A DNA stretch of 64,000 nt from Chitinophagaceae bacterium (GTDB taxonomy: Bacteria; Bacteroidota; Bacteroidia; Chitinophagales; Chitinophagaceae), in NCBI GenBank assembly GCA_020847395.1, contig JADLCD010000058.1, positions 1-64,000 on the forward strand, given 5' to 3'. Shown here one piece after another: positions 40,869 to 49,904 of the stretch. The notes under the pieces were generated by a model, which made no database searches, had not been told where the DNA came from, and saw only the letters and a program-made list of their open reading frames with translations. Position 1 is the stretch's first letter. Every line of letters starts with the position of its first letter. The translations under genes were made by a program, and so were the position numbers.

Positions 40869-41745
40869 TGTTAGCGGTTCGTTGTTCTCTGTCAAACAGT
40901 AGCGGTTTTCTATTTCATTAGCGACTTTAAATAAATTGTAAATGCCAACGAAAGTAGGATTGCAGAAAGCCGAAAAATATTTTTTGTTGAATTAGAGAAT
41001 ATTAACGTGGGTAAACTTGATTTTGCTTTGAGAAAAAAGTCTACAAGTCTATGGTAGTCTAAAAGAATTAAAAATGCTATGCCGATTGCCAATATTATAG
41101 ACTGCAATAATGCTCCTGCATTCATTTGGTAAAAGATGTTTATCAAAGTTAGGTTAAGCATAAATGCAAACAATATCGTAGCACCTAACAATAATGTTCT
41201 ACGAAACAATAATAAATAAGAGCCACCAATTTGGATAATTGAAAGTATAACACCAAAGGCAAATGAATGACCAAAATAAAACCAAGTCAACCATTCACCT
41301 GATTGCTGGTTCATTGGTTTGTCAGAAATTTCATTTGGTACAACGAATTGAAGTCCCAAAAGTTTTTTCCAACCAAAACTTGCCAAATTAAATGCAATTG
41401 TATAGCGAATGATACCGTAAACAATAGCATAGATTTTTTCCGAATTAATTTTTTGATTGTTCTCATGTCTTTGCCAAATAAAAGGGAAAATCAAAGAACT
41501 AAGAAAAGAAAGTCCTACAAGTGAAAATACAATTACTGGTGGAAACCAAGTTAATGTCCCACTATTACCAAGTACTAATAACAAGGCTATTGTAGTTAGT
41601 CCCGCAATAAAACAAGTGCCAATCTTTTTTGAGAGTGATTTTGAATTCATTTTTTATTTTGTCAAGTAGGATGCTTAACAGATAAAATTCCATATTGTCT
41701 TGCCGATAATTTTTTTGAGGTGTCACTTTACAATGACCGCTAACA
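40869..41745. other. segment bounded by TGTTAGCGGT inverted ends, cassette-like
   Basis: TGTTAGCGGT (40869-40878) and ACCGCTAACA (41736-41745) are perfect inverted 10-mers. They enclose one gene (40910-41650) and little else. The left end is preceded by AACGCCAAACCCC, giving a small stem reminiscent of attC-like sites. No integrase is near; capture of a single-gene cassette is a hypothesis. Confidence 0.45.
40910..41650 (-). CDS. DoxX-like multi-span membrane protein
   Basis: A 246-residue inner-membrane protein with about seven spans. The central part (YGIIRYTIAFNLASFGWKKLLGLQF, SGEWLTWFYFGHSFAFGVILSIIQIGGSYLLLFRRTLLLGATILFAFMLNLTLINIFY) has the four-helix layout of DoxX-like proteins (first helix with F..G..K..., then G-x-x-Q-I-G-G). 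The gene is more AT-rich than its neighbours and is bounded by inverted TGTTAGCGGT ends, which points to transfer. Function is unknown. Confidence 0.72.
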   Translation of the reverse strand: MNSKSLSKKIGTCFIAGLTTIALLLVLGNSGTLTWFPPVIVFSLVGLSFLSSLIFPFIWQRHENNQKINSEKIYAIVYGIIRYTIAFNLASFGWKKLLGLQFVVPNEISDKPMNQQSGEWLTWFYFGHSFAFGVILSIIQIGGSYLLLFRRTLLLGATILFAFMLNLTLINIFYQMNAGALLQSIILAIGIAFLILLDYHRLVDFFLKAKSSLPTLIFSNSTKNIFRLSAILLSLAFTIYLKSLMK

Positions 41746-41808
41746 GTATAATAGTAGCAATGGCGCCCGGCTCACAAATATTATTATAAACCCGCGCCAT
41801 TACATTTT

Positions 41809-42975
41809 TTACCTGGCAGTAAGCTTTTTAATTAAGTCAACCTCTGCTTTAATATAAGGTGTGCCATCTTTTCTGAAGATATCGTGAAACCATATAGGAG
41901 GCTCACCTTTGTAAGATTTTTTCCAGCTATCCCAGGCATATTTGGTTTGCGATTTTCCATCAACCAATCCCCAGTTGTATGCCGCAACATTGTATTTTTT
42001 TGCGATAGGCAATGAACCCTGGAAGGTGCTGTTGTTGCCTCTTGCCATATACTCAGTGCAAAGTAAAGGCTTGCCATACCGTTGCAAATCCTTGATATCT
42101 TTTTCAAATGAAGTGCTGTCTTCGTAGTTATGAAATGAAATAACATCAGACTGGTCAACCATTAAAGTTTCAATAGATTTTAATTTTTCCGGCGCAGACC
42201 AGTCGCCATCCCACAAACCTGCGGTTAATGGTTGTTGCGGATTTACGGAACGTGCCCATTCAAAAACCTGCTTCAACAATTTTTCAACAATTTTTGGTTT
42301 GTCGGGTGATTCCATTTTACGGTAATATTCATTATTCATATTCTCGGGTTCGTTCCAAACATCCCAGCCCAATACGCGATCGTCTTTTGCAAACTTTGCT
42401 ACCACCCCTTTTGCATATTGCTCAAGCCGGGGATATTGAGTGCTATCTAACAGCGCATCTTTGCCGGGATTTTGCACCCAGCCCGAATTGTGTACACCTG
42501 GTTTTGGCTCACGCTGTTTGCCCAATACCGGATAAGGATCCCACACAGAATCGAACAATACAAACAATGGCTTTATGCCATGCTTTGCGGCGATTTGCAA
42601 GAACACATCCATACGTTGCAAAAGCCCTGTGGAGTCCTGCTTGTACAATAAGTCGTGCAGGTATACACGAACGGTATTCATGCCTATTGCTGCAGCCCAA
42701 CCTAATTCGCGGTTAATAGTAGCGGTATCAAAAGTTTCTGCCTGCCACATTTCAAGTTGATTGATAGCAGTGCTGGGAATAAAATCGCAACCAACCAACC
42801 ATGCTTGTTTTGCATACCATGCATTGGCTTCATCTTTTGTCCAGGTGGTTCTTTGCTTAACAGCAGGAAGCGTATCTACTTCGGCTTCCGCTTTTTTATC
42901 TGAACCGGCAGAGTTGCAATGTTGCAGCATCAATGCTGCAATACAGATAAATGGCAGGTACAATAGTTTTTTCAT
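41809..42975 (-). CDS. GH5-like secreted glycoside hydrolase, lipoprotein
   Basis: A 388-residue surface lipoprotein: signal with lipobox LQHC (Cys at about 20) in ALMLQHCNSAG. The TIM-barrel part has GMNTVRVYLHDLLY, LGWDVWNEPEN (acid/base Glu in NEP) and PLLCTEYMARG (nucleophile Glu in TEY), so both catalytic acids of clan GH-A are present. Similar proteins are called cellulase or beta-mannanase; the exact glycan is not predictable. A downstream mutarotase and glutaminase-like protein on the same strand suggest a scavenging locus. Codon start is the ATG next to KKLLYLPFIC. Confidence 0.87.
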   Translation of the reverse strand: MKKLLYLPFICIAALMLQHCNSAGSDKKAEAEVDTLPAVKQRTTWTKDEANAWYAKQAWLVGCDFIPSTAINQLEMWQAETFDTATINRELGWAAAIGMNTVRVYLHDLLYKQDSTGLLQRMDVFLQIAAKHGIKPLFVLFDSVWDPYPVLGKQREPKPGVHNSGWVQNPGKDALLDSTQYPRLEQYAKGVVAKFAKDDRVLGWDVWNEPENMNNEYYRKMESPDKPKIVEKLLKQVFEWARSVNPQQPLTAGLWDGDWSAPEKLKSIETLMVDQSDVISFHNYEDSTSFEKDIKDLQRYGKPLLCTEYMARGNNSTFQGSLPIAKKYNVAAYNWGLVDGKSQTKYAWDSWKKSYKGEPPIWFHDIFRKDGTPYIKAEVDLIKKLTAR

Positions 42976-43002
42976 AATGTATTTTTAAGGTGGAGCAAAT
43001 TC

Positions 43003-43085
43003 AAGTTTCAGGTTACAAGTTGTTGTTCAGGTTGCAGGTTGCAAGTTCCCGGTTGCAAGTTATCACGTTTCACATCTCACGTTTC
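43003..43085. repeat. degenerate AGGTTGCAAGTT repeat
   Basis: Units of CAGGTTACAAGTT, AGGTTGCAGGTTGCAAG and GGTTGCAAGTT, followed by ATCACGTTTCACATCTCACGTTTC. Noncoding; it separates the GH5-like gene from the mutarotase gene. Confidence 0.65.
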
Positions 43086-43099
43086 AATTCATTCTTCAT

Positions 43100-44302
43100 T
43101 CACTTCTTCACAGCAAACTTGTATATTGTTGTTGATGTGTATTCCTTACCTGGCTCCAATACTATGGATGGAAAATTTTTTTGATTAGGTGCATCAGGAA
43201 AATGCTGTGTTTCCATGCAGAATGCAGTGCGGTAATCATCTTTAGCGCCGCTCTTAAAACTATTTTTACCACTCATGAAATTGCCGATATAAAACTGCAT
43301 ACCAGGCTCGGTTGTTAATACATTCATTACAATACCTGACTGATCGCCGGTTACTTCTGCTGCGGGGTGCAAAGCAGGGCCTGCGTTTCTTAATACAAAA
43401 TTGTGATCATACCCGCCGCCATTTTTTAATTGAATATTTTTAGCCGTATCAATTCTTGAACCAATAGCAGTTGGTTTTGTAAAATCAAAGGGTGTGCCGG
43501 TAACAGGATCTAACTTACCGGTTGGAATAAGCGTGGCATCAACAGGTGTATATTTATCTGCGCCTATCTGTACAAGATGATTGAGAATAGTGCCGCTGCC
43601 TTCACCATTTAAATTAAAATAGGTGTGATTAGTAAGATTAACAACCGTCTTCTTATCAGTAGTTGCTTTGTAATTTATCCTGATGGCATTATCAGCGCCG
43701 AGTGTATATGTTACATTAGAAGTAAGCGTTCCGGGATATCCTTCTTCACCATCTTTTGATACATAAGTGAGCGAAAGTGTTGAATCGTTTGGCTGTGTTG
43801 CATCCCACACTACTGCACTGAATCCTTTTTTACCACCATGCAATGAATTGGGTCCGTTGTTGGTTGCCAATGTATATTCCTTACCATCTAAAGTAAACTT
43901 ACCTTTTGCAATACGGTTACCTACCCTGCCAACCAATGCGCCAAAGTAAGCATCGCCCGGGCCCTGGTATTCTTTTACTGTTTTAAAGCCCACAGCAACA
44001 TCCGTAGGTTTGCCATTTTTATCAGGCACAACAATACTAACAATTCTGCCCCCGTAATTGGTGATGGCTACACAAGCGCCATTATTATTCTTTAACACAT
44101 ATAAGCTGGTAGCCTTACCATCAATCGTATCTTCAAAAGATTTTTTATTAAGATAACTTACACATGCAGTTACTGATTCTGTCGCCGCCTGAGGTAGATT
44201 GGTAGAATCTGGCGAAGCTGTTTGTTGTGATGCGTTGTTACATGCAAATAAACTTATGGCTGCAATCGCTATCAAGCCATTTTGAACATACCTGTTATTC
44301 AT
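43100..44302 (-). CDS. aldose 1-epimerase (galactose mutarotase), lipoprotein
   Basis: A 400-residue exported epimerase that interconverts alpha and beta sugar anomers. Lipoprotein signal with LFACNN (Cys at about 21). The catalytic core shows FGALVGRVGNRIAKGKF, NNGPNSLHGGKKGFSAVVW (catalytic His in LHGG), NLTNHTYFNLNGEG (His, Asn), YDHNFVLR (general acid His region) and FCMETQHFPDAPNQKNFPS (catalytic Glu in ETQ), then LEPGKEY. All expected catalytic positions are intact. It lies within a set of secreted glycan-processing genes. Confidence 0.95.
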   Translation of the reverse strand: MNNRYVQNGLIAIAAISLFACNNASQQTASPDSTNLPQAATESVTACVSYLNKKSFEDTIDGKATSLYVLKNNNGACVAITNYGGRIVSIVVPDKNGKPTDVAVGFKTVKEYQGPGDAYFGALVGRVGNRIAKGKFTLDGKEYTLATNNGPNSLHGGKKGFSAVVWDATQPNDSTLSLTYVSKDGEEGYPGTLTSNVTYTLGADNAIRINYKATTDKKTVVNLTNHTYFNLNGEGSGTILNHLVQIGADKYTPVDATLIPTGKLDPVTGTPFDFTKPTAIGSRIDTAKNIQLKNGGGYDHNFVLRNAGPALHPAAEVTGDQSGIVMNVLTTEPGMQFYIGNFMSGKNSFKSGAKDDYRTAFCMETQHFPDAPNQKNFPSIVLEPGKEYTSTTIYKFAVKK

Positions 44303-44510
44303 TGTTGTTATTTTTTTGAACTTAACTGAAGAGGTATAAGCTGCGTTTATAAAACTACTTTATGTGCGTTACAAATAGCCGTGTGCACTGTTATATTTCA
44401 AAAAAATTGTCAGCTCTTCACCCATCCGGTTTTGTTGATTTACGTTGTTTAACGATGCTGTAATATACTTAGCAAATGCCTCATTGGCAAAACCCGGAAT
44501 AAACATCATA

Positions 44511-46961
44511 TCACTTATCCAGCAATTTCATAAAATATCCACCCACCACGCTCCTCGCCTGGAAGCCAACCTGAGTGCCATTAGTAGTTTCATGCCAGTC
44601 GCTTAAAGGCACCCGTGTTGGGGTTTCAATCACATATTGGTATACAGGTTTTACCAGCGCCCTAAAATCGTTGTTGTTATCTGCCAGTGTAGCAGTCCAT
44701 ATAATCCAGTCTGATTTGGTATATGTTTTACGACTATCCAGCGGTAAGCCATATTTGTTTTGTTTGGTGAGATAGTATTTTATCTCTTTATCATATACTT
44801 CTTTCGGAAAAAGTTTCAATCCCAAAATTTTATCCCACACCATATTATACTTCTGGCTCCATGTTCCTTTATTATCAAAAGTAAGCGCATAGTGATCACC
44901 GTCATTTGCAAGTTCCATCCATTTGGTTACCATTTCAGCAGCACTTTTTTTGTACAATTCAGCCGTATCCTTTTTTCCTAATTGCTCCGCAAGCATTGCA
45001 TAAGCACCCAAGGCAACAATTGCCTTTACAGAGAGGTTGGCATTACGTGCAAGATGTCCTGCAAAATCATCAGTACACAATTGATTCGCCGGGTCAAACC
45101 CTTCTTTCAATAAATAATTTGCCCAGGTAGTTAAAGTAACCCAATGCTTTTCTGCATACTTAGCATTCTTTTCCGCTTTTGCAATAGCTGCTGTAAGTAT
45201 GATCACATTTCCTGCTTCTTCCACAGGCATATCTTCAGGATAGGTTTGTCCATTTGCTTGTGGATAGGTTCCTAAATCATGCGCAGCAAAAGGCTTTGTC
45301 CATTTACCACTTTCACTGAAATAAAAAATCCCGTTCAGCATGCCCTTCAGCAAATCAGGATTATAGGCAAGGTAAAGCGGAGCAGATGGATAAGTTATAT
45401 CTACCGTATTAATCGATCCGTTACTATAGTTTTCTTTAGATAGAAAAAGAGTTTCCCCATCCGGGCTTTTCACCAGCTTATGTGCAGCAATACTTTGCCG
45501 GTAGGCAAGTACACACAACTTTGCATATTCTTCACCGCCAGCCTTCAGCGCATCATTATATAGTTTAGTATTCCACTCTTTGCATTTTATTATTACCGGT
45601 CCATAGTCTGTAAAAGCTTTCGACAATTCTTTTTCTATGGTTGTGTTTTTTCCGTCTTTCCACCAGGGCAAAAGGTTTTGCCCGAAGTATTGTACGGAAT
45701 ACAAATCGTCATAGCCAATCATCATAATTTTATTTACCGGCTCATTAGCAATTCTGCCGAGATACATAACAGCGTTCAACATAAGTTGTGTTCCTTCTAT
45801 TGTTCCTGTATTAGCGCGGTATGTATCATTTAAAAAAGCATTAAAAGCATTTTTTGCAGGTGTGATATATTGAACAGCTTTATCTCTTGCCGGTACTGCC
45901 ACATACATATAACCCCAGTCTATACGTAAATCATCTCCTTTTTTTTGCAACACCGGCTGTTCCTTTGTACCCGCCGTTAATATATTCAGTTGTTCAGCAG
46001 TATAGCCATTAGCAACTACTGTTTGCGCATTACTGTTAACAGCCAGCGCAGTAGATGCGGCAAAATAAAGAGAAGCATCATGTGCGCCACCATCGTTTGA
46101 TTTTACTTTCAGAGATATATAAGAAACCGGTCTTGCCAGCAGGTCAATATTTTTTATCAGCAATGGAGATGTAAAAGTTAATTCTACATCGGTGGGGCCG
46201 CATGCAAAAGTATAGATGGTTTGTGTAGCATTAATAGAAACATCTTTTTGTTCAGCCTGTAGCAATAATTTACTGGTTGTGTTTTTAGCTTCTTTCACAA
46301 TGCCTGCATCAAGCCATGCACCGCCGGCAGTGTTTGCAACATGTATTGCCAATACATTTTTACCCTTTACCAGCTTACGTTTTACTTCATCGCTTACAGG
46401 TACATAAATAAATTTATTCAACCAGCCAACGTATGAATATACCTGCTCTCCGTTCAAATACACTTCCGCGTTATCATCATGATTTAATTTTAAAAAAAGC
46501 TTATCGTCACTTATATCACTCAAATTAAATGTGCGGCGTGTCCATATATCATGAGATGTCCATACTGTTTTTGCTGTTGATGCATTATCGCCAAATGGCG
46601 CTGCTCCTTTCTGCCAGCTTTTATCGTCGTAATTTATTTTTGTCCATTCGCCCAGTGGCTCCGACTCTGTATACATCACATCATAAGGTTTTTCATCAGC
46701 AGTTGGAATTATTGCATCATATAGTTTTTCTACATCACCCAAAAATTTGTAAAACTTTCCATCAACTTTAAGTATCCCAATCAGGGGTTGATCCTTGCCA
46801 GTCCAGTGTTTGGTTGGCGTAGCATTCAGTTCATCACTAAAAGACCATATGCTGAAATAAGGATCGTGTGTAATAAGCGGATAGGCAGGTGCACGAAAGC
46901 GCTGTGAAAATATTTGTGACACAAACAAGAGCAATACAGCAAGGGTAAATAATTTTTTCAT
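44511..46961 (-). CDS. DUF4965/DUF5127/DUF1793 glutaminase-like secreted protein
   Basis: An 816-residue exported protein with signal peptide MKKLFTLAVLLLFVSQIFS. Domain order fits the GtaA-like family: DUF4964 start (FRAPAYPLITHDPYFSIWSFSDELNATPTKHWTGKDQPLIG), a central DUF5127 region (DVELTFTSPLL, VSYISLKVKS), DUF4965 (YSVQYFGQNLLPWWKD, LCVLAYRQSIAAHKLVKS) and a DUF1793-type (alpha/alpha)6 end (HDLGTYPQANGQTYPEDMPVEEAGNVIILTAAIAK, PLDSRKTYTKSDWIIWTATLA). Fungal relatives are called glutaminase A, but in Bacteroidetes the role may be glycan degradation; substrate is unsettled. Confidence 0.9.
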   Translation of the reverse strand: MKKLFTLAVLLLFVSQIFSQRFRAPAYPLITHDPYFSIWSFSDELNATPTKHWTGKDQPLIGILKVDGKFYKFLGDVEKLYDAIIPTADEKPYDVMYTESEPLGEWTKINYDDKSWQKGAAPFGDNASTAKTVWTSHDIWTRRTFNLSDISDDKLFLKLNHDDNAEVYLNGEQVYSYVGWLNKFIYVPVSDEVKRKLVKGKNVLAIHVANTAGGAWLDAGIVKEAKNTTSKLLLQAEQKDVSINATQTIYTFACGPTDVELTFTSPLLIKNIDLLARPVSYISLKVKSNDGGAHDASLYFAASTALAVNSNAQTVVANGYTAEQLNILTAGTKEQPVLQKKGDDLRIDWGYMYVAVPARDKAVQYITPAKNAFNAFLNDTYRANTGTIEGTQLMLNAVMYLGRIANEPVNKIMMIGYDDLYSVQYFGQNLLPWWKDGKNTTIEKELSKAFTDYGPVIIKCKEWNTKLYNDALKAGGEEYAKLCVLAYRQSIAAHKLVKSPDGETLFLSKENYSNGSINTVDITYPSAPLYLAYNPDLLKGMLNGIFYFSESGKWTKPFAAHDLGTYPQANGQTYPEDMPVEEAGNVIILTAAIAKAEKNAKYAEKHWVTLTTWANYLLKEGFDPANQLCTDDFAGHLARNANLSVKAIVALGAYAMLAEQLGKKDTAELYKKSAAEMVTKWMELANDGDHYALTFDNKGTWSQKYNMVWDKILGLKLFPKEVYDKEIKYYLTKQNKYGLPLDSRKTYTKSDWIIWTATLADNNNDFRALVKPVYQYVIETPTRVPLSDWHETTNGTQVGFQARSVVGGYFMKLLDK

Positions 46962-47132
46962 GTATGGTTATATTAATAATGGTAAATATAAATTTCTTTC
47001 AACAGTGCGAATAGGTTAATTTATATGACCTGCTATAGATTATATGGAATTATTCCCTGCCACGCCTGCCTGCAGGCTCGCTTCTACTGCACACCAATAC
47101 AGCCTATTGTGGAACAGGCTTTTAAAACAATA

Positions 47133-47152
47133 AGTTTGCAGCGCTGCAAACT
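47133..47152. repeat. 20-bp perfect palindrome with TTGCAGCGCTGCAA core
   Basis: AGTTTGCAGCGCTGCAAACT. The 14-base core is shared with the nested palindrome at 453-466. Confidence 0.75.
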
Positions 47153-47192
47153 CATAGTTTTTTATATTCCCCGGTTATTATAGCAGATAGCG

Positions 47193-49319
47193 CTACAGCA
47201 CCTTCTTCACGAACAATCTTCCTGAATTAAAGGCAAGCACAACATCACTCAAACCCATTACCAATGCACCAAACATGGGGCTTAAAAAACCCAATGCCGC
47301 CAGCGGAATAGCCACTATATTATAGCAAAATGCCCAGAATAAATTTTGCCTGATAGTAAGAAAAGTATGTTTACCTAAACCCAACGAGAGTGGAAGATTT
47401 TTTAACCCCTGGTTCATCAATACCACATCGGCTGTTTGTAAAGCAATATGTGAGGCATCACTCAATGAAATACCAACAGTTGCTTTTGCAAGCGCCGGCG
47501 CATCATTTATGCCATCCCCTATCATAGCCGTAGGCGCCTGCTTTGTAAGCCGTTCTATATGCGTTAGCTTTTGCTCAGGAGTTTGTTCTGCTATCACTTC
47601 ATCTATGCCTAATTCTTCTGCAATAATTTTACATTTTGCTTCACTATCTCCACTAAGCAAATATGTTTTTATGCCTTTTGTTTTTAAGTATTGCACTACT
47701 GTAGCTGCTTCGGGTCTGATTTCATCTTTAATATCAATCCAGCCAAGCAGTTTTTTATTTTTAAGAATGTATACATTATGCGATTTGTCATCACTCACTC
47801 CTGCAAATGCTTTAAATGAACCTGCTATATACTCATCGCCCTCTTTACTTGAAGCTTTCATGCCTAAACCTTTTATTTCCTCTATCTTTTCCCAGCGTAT
47901 ATCTCCTTTAACCTTCCATGCGGCGGTTATGCTTTTGGCAACAGGATGATTGGAATATTTCTCCAGTGAAAAAACAATCCGCTTAAAATCTTCTTCCGGC
48001 AAATTTTTATCTTCTATATAAAATTTATCTACAGTTAGTTCTCCTGTAGTAAGCGTTCCTGTTTTATCAAATACTACCTGGCTGATATCTTTAAATAATT
48101 CAAGGCTTGTGGCATTACGAAAGAGTACGCCATTGCGGGCCGCACGTCCTAATCCCACAGCAACAGCGGCTGGCGTTGCCAACCCTAACGCACAGGGGCA
48201 AGCAATAACCAATACCGCAATACTGCGCATTAGTGATGCAGTAAAATCGTGCAAAACAAAATAGTTAATAATAAAAGTGAGTATTGCTATTGCTATTACC
48301 GCTGGTACAAAAATGGCGCTTACTTTATCTGCCATCTGCTGCACCGGTGGCTTTTCACCCTGCGCCTGCTTTACAAGATTTACAATATTTGCCAATGCTG
48401 AATCAGAAGCTGCTGCTGTTACCTGCGCTTTTACTGTTCCATTCACAACAAGACTTCCACCTATCAATAAATCTTTCGCGTGTTTATCAACAGGCAGGCT
48501 TTCTCCCGTAATAATAGATTCATTTATGCTGGCATCGCCCCATAAAATTTTACAATCAGCCGGCACCTGTTCTCCATTTTTGATCAATATAAGATCACCT
48601 GAGCGCAGGTCTGCATTATCAACCGGCATAATTACTTCCTGGTGATTTTCGTCGAACGCAATCATATTGGCTACAACTTTTTGCGATTTAGCCAGCTTGT
48701 TTAATGCTTTTTGCGTGGATTGTATGGAAGCACTTTCAAGATAATTACCAAAAAACACCAGCGTAATGATAGTAGCCGCCGTTTCATAAAAAATATAATC
48801 CTCACCAAGATTCTGTAACGTGCCAATCAGGCTATATACAAATGCCGCTGTTGCACCAACAGCTATCAATACATTCATATTCGGCATGCCATTCCGCAGG
48901 CTCTTGACAGCGCTTTTGCCGAAATAGCTCATCCCGATAATATATACCGGTGTACATAAGGCCAGTTGTATCCAGGGATTCATTAACCAATGCCAGCCAA
49001 GCATACCATGAAACATATGCAGCATTAATACAATGGTAAATGGCAGGCAGAACAACATATACCTGAGATGTATATTGATAGCGGGCTTTGCAGGTGCTGA
49101 CCCGTTACCTGTAATATTTCCCACCACCTTATAGCCCAAACCTTCAACTCCTTTTTGTATTTGTTGCGGAGTAGTTTTTCCATTAGTTTGAAACGCCACA
49201 TCGCCATCAACAAAATTTACTTTTATAGCTGCAGCGCCTTCTTTTTCGAGATACCTGCGTACGGTTAATGCGCAATTGGTACAATCCATTCCTTCAACTT
49301 TCCAATGTATATTTTCCAT
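47193..49319 (-). CDS. copA: copper-type P1B ATPase
   Basis: A 708-residue heavy-metal pump. One N-terminal HMA domain carries GMDCTNC (Cys13, Cys16). Eight membrane spans frame the phosphorylation site DKTGT, actuator motif GESLPV, and transport motif ACPCALGLATPAA (CPC). Later spans have YNIVAIPLAALG and MGLSDVVLAFNS, the Tyr-Asn and Met-x-x-Ser pattern of Cu+ exporters. Only one HMA, where many copper pumps have two. The symbol is by family; I cannot exclude silver. It probably protects against copper, together with the HMA-TonB receptor at 33-35 kb. Confidence 0.92.
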   Translation of the reverse strand: MENIHWKVEGMDCTNCALTVRRYLEKEGAAAIKVNFVDGDVAFQTNGKTTPQQIQKGVEGLGYKVVGNITGNGSAPAKPAINIHLRYMLFCLPFTIVLMLHMFHGMLGWHWLMNPWIQLALCTPVYIIGMSYFGKSAVKSLRNGMPNMNVLIAVGATAAFVYSLIGTLQNLGEDYIFYETAATIITLVFFGNYLESASIQSTQKALNKLAKSQKVVANMIAFDENHQEVIMPVDNADLRSGDLILIKNGEQVPADCKILWGDASINESIITGESLPVDKHAKDLLIGGSLVVNGTVKAQVTAAASDSALANIVNLVKQAQGEKPPVQQMADKVSAIFVPAVIAIAILTFIINYFVLHDFTASLMRSIAVLVIACPCALGLATPAAVAVGLGRAARNGVLFRNATSLELFKDISQVVFDKTGTLTTGELTVDKFYIEDKNLPEEDFKRIVFSLEKYSNHPVAKSITAAWKVKGDIRWEKIEEIKGLGMKASSKEGDEYIAGSFKAFAGVSDDKSHNVYILKNKKLLGWIDIKDEIRPEAATVVQYLKTKGIKTYLLSGDSEAKCKIIAEELGIDEVIAEQTPEQKLTHIERLTKQAPTAMIGDGINDAPALAKATVGISLSDASHIALQTADVVLMNQGLKNLPLSLGLGKHTFLTIRQNLFWAFCYNIVAIPLAALGFLSPMFGALVMGLSDVVLAFNSGRLFVKKVL

Positions 49320-49367
49320 ATTGTAAAATTAGTTTGAAGCTATATGGTGAACGAATTGTAACAGGAA

Positions 49368-49417
49368 TATCTTTGCAACATAGTGGCAGTAAAGACTGAA
49401 AAAGCCAATTATCTTTG
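49368..49417 (+). promoter_or_regulatory. two -7 promoter boxes before tsaE
   Basis: TATCTTTG at 49368-49375 and again at 49410-49417. The second, if used, starts the mRNA near 49424, after the TTG at 49415 and before the ATG at 49442, which fixes the tsaE start. Confidence 0.6.
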
Positions 49418-49441
49418 CAACCCTGTAGCATTCATTTGTAT

Positions 49442-49867
49442 ATGCAGATTAAAACAACGCTTGATAAAATTGGAGAAGCAGCGCATATTTTCTGGCAAAA
49501 TATTGATGGTAAAATATTTGCTGTTGAGGGTGATATGGGCGCCGGAAAAACAACTTTTATAACTGCGCTTTGTCACGCAAAAGGCGTGAAAAGCCCGGTA
49601 AGCAGCCCTACTTTTTCCCTGATCAATGAATACAGTTATATTGAAAATGGTGTAACCCATCCTATTTATCATATTGATCTTTACCGGGTAAAAGATGAGC
49701 AGGAAGCAATAAATGCCGGCATTGAAGATTGCCTGTATTCCGGCAATATATGTTTTGTGGAATGGCCGCAAAAGGCACCCCACCTCCTGCCGGAAAATAC
49801 GGTGCATATTTACATTGAAGCGTCGGGTGAAAATACGCGGCTTTTGAAAATTGATTTTCACAGGTGA
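49442..49867 (+). CDS. tsaE: tRNA threonylcarbamoyladenosine biosynthesis ATPase TsaE
   Basis: A 141-residue ATPase that supports TsaB/TsaD in making t6A37 on tRNAs reading ANN codons. P-loop GDMGAGKTT, SPTFSLINEY (switch-like) and HIDLYRVKDEQEAINAGIED, then VEWPQKA, all conserved. An in-frame TTG at 49415 is ignored because a promoter box covers it. It is 37 bases before the alanine dehydrogenase start. Confidence 0.95.
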   Translation: MQIKTTLDKIGEAAHIFWQNIDGKIFAVEGDMGAGKTTFITALCHAKGVKSPVSSPTFSLINEYSYIENGVTHPIYHIDLYRVKDEQEAINAGIEDCLYSGNICFVEWPQKAPHLLPENTVHIYIEASGENTRLLKIDFHR

Positions 49868-49904
49868 TTTTTTTGTAAATTGTCCGCTCAAATCTATCTG
49901 GATT

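Noticed and set aside
40855-40879. true integron attC site
   Set aside because: The stem is short and no integron integrase or cassette array is present; kept only as a cassette-like hypothesis.
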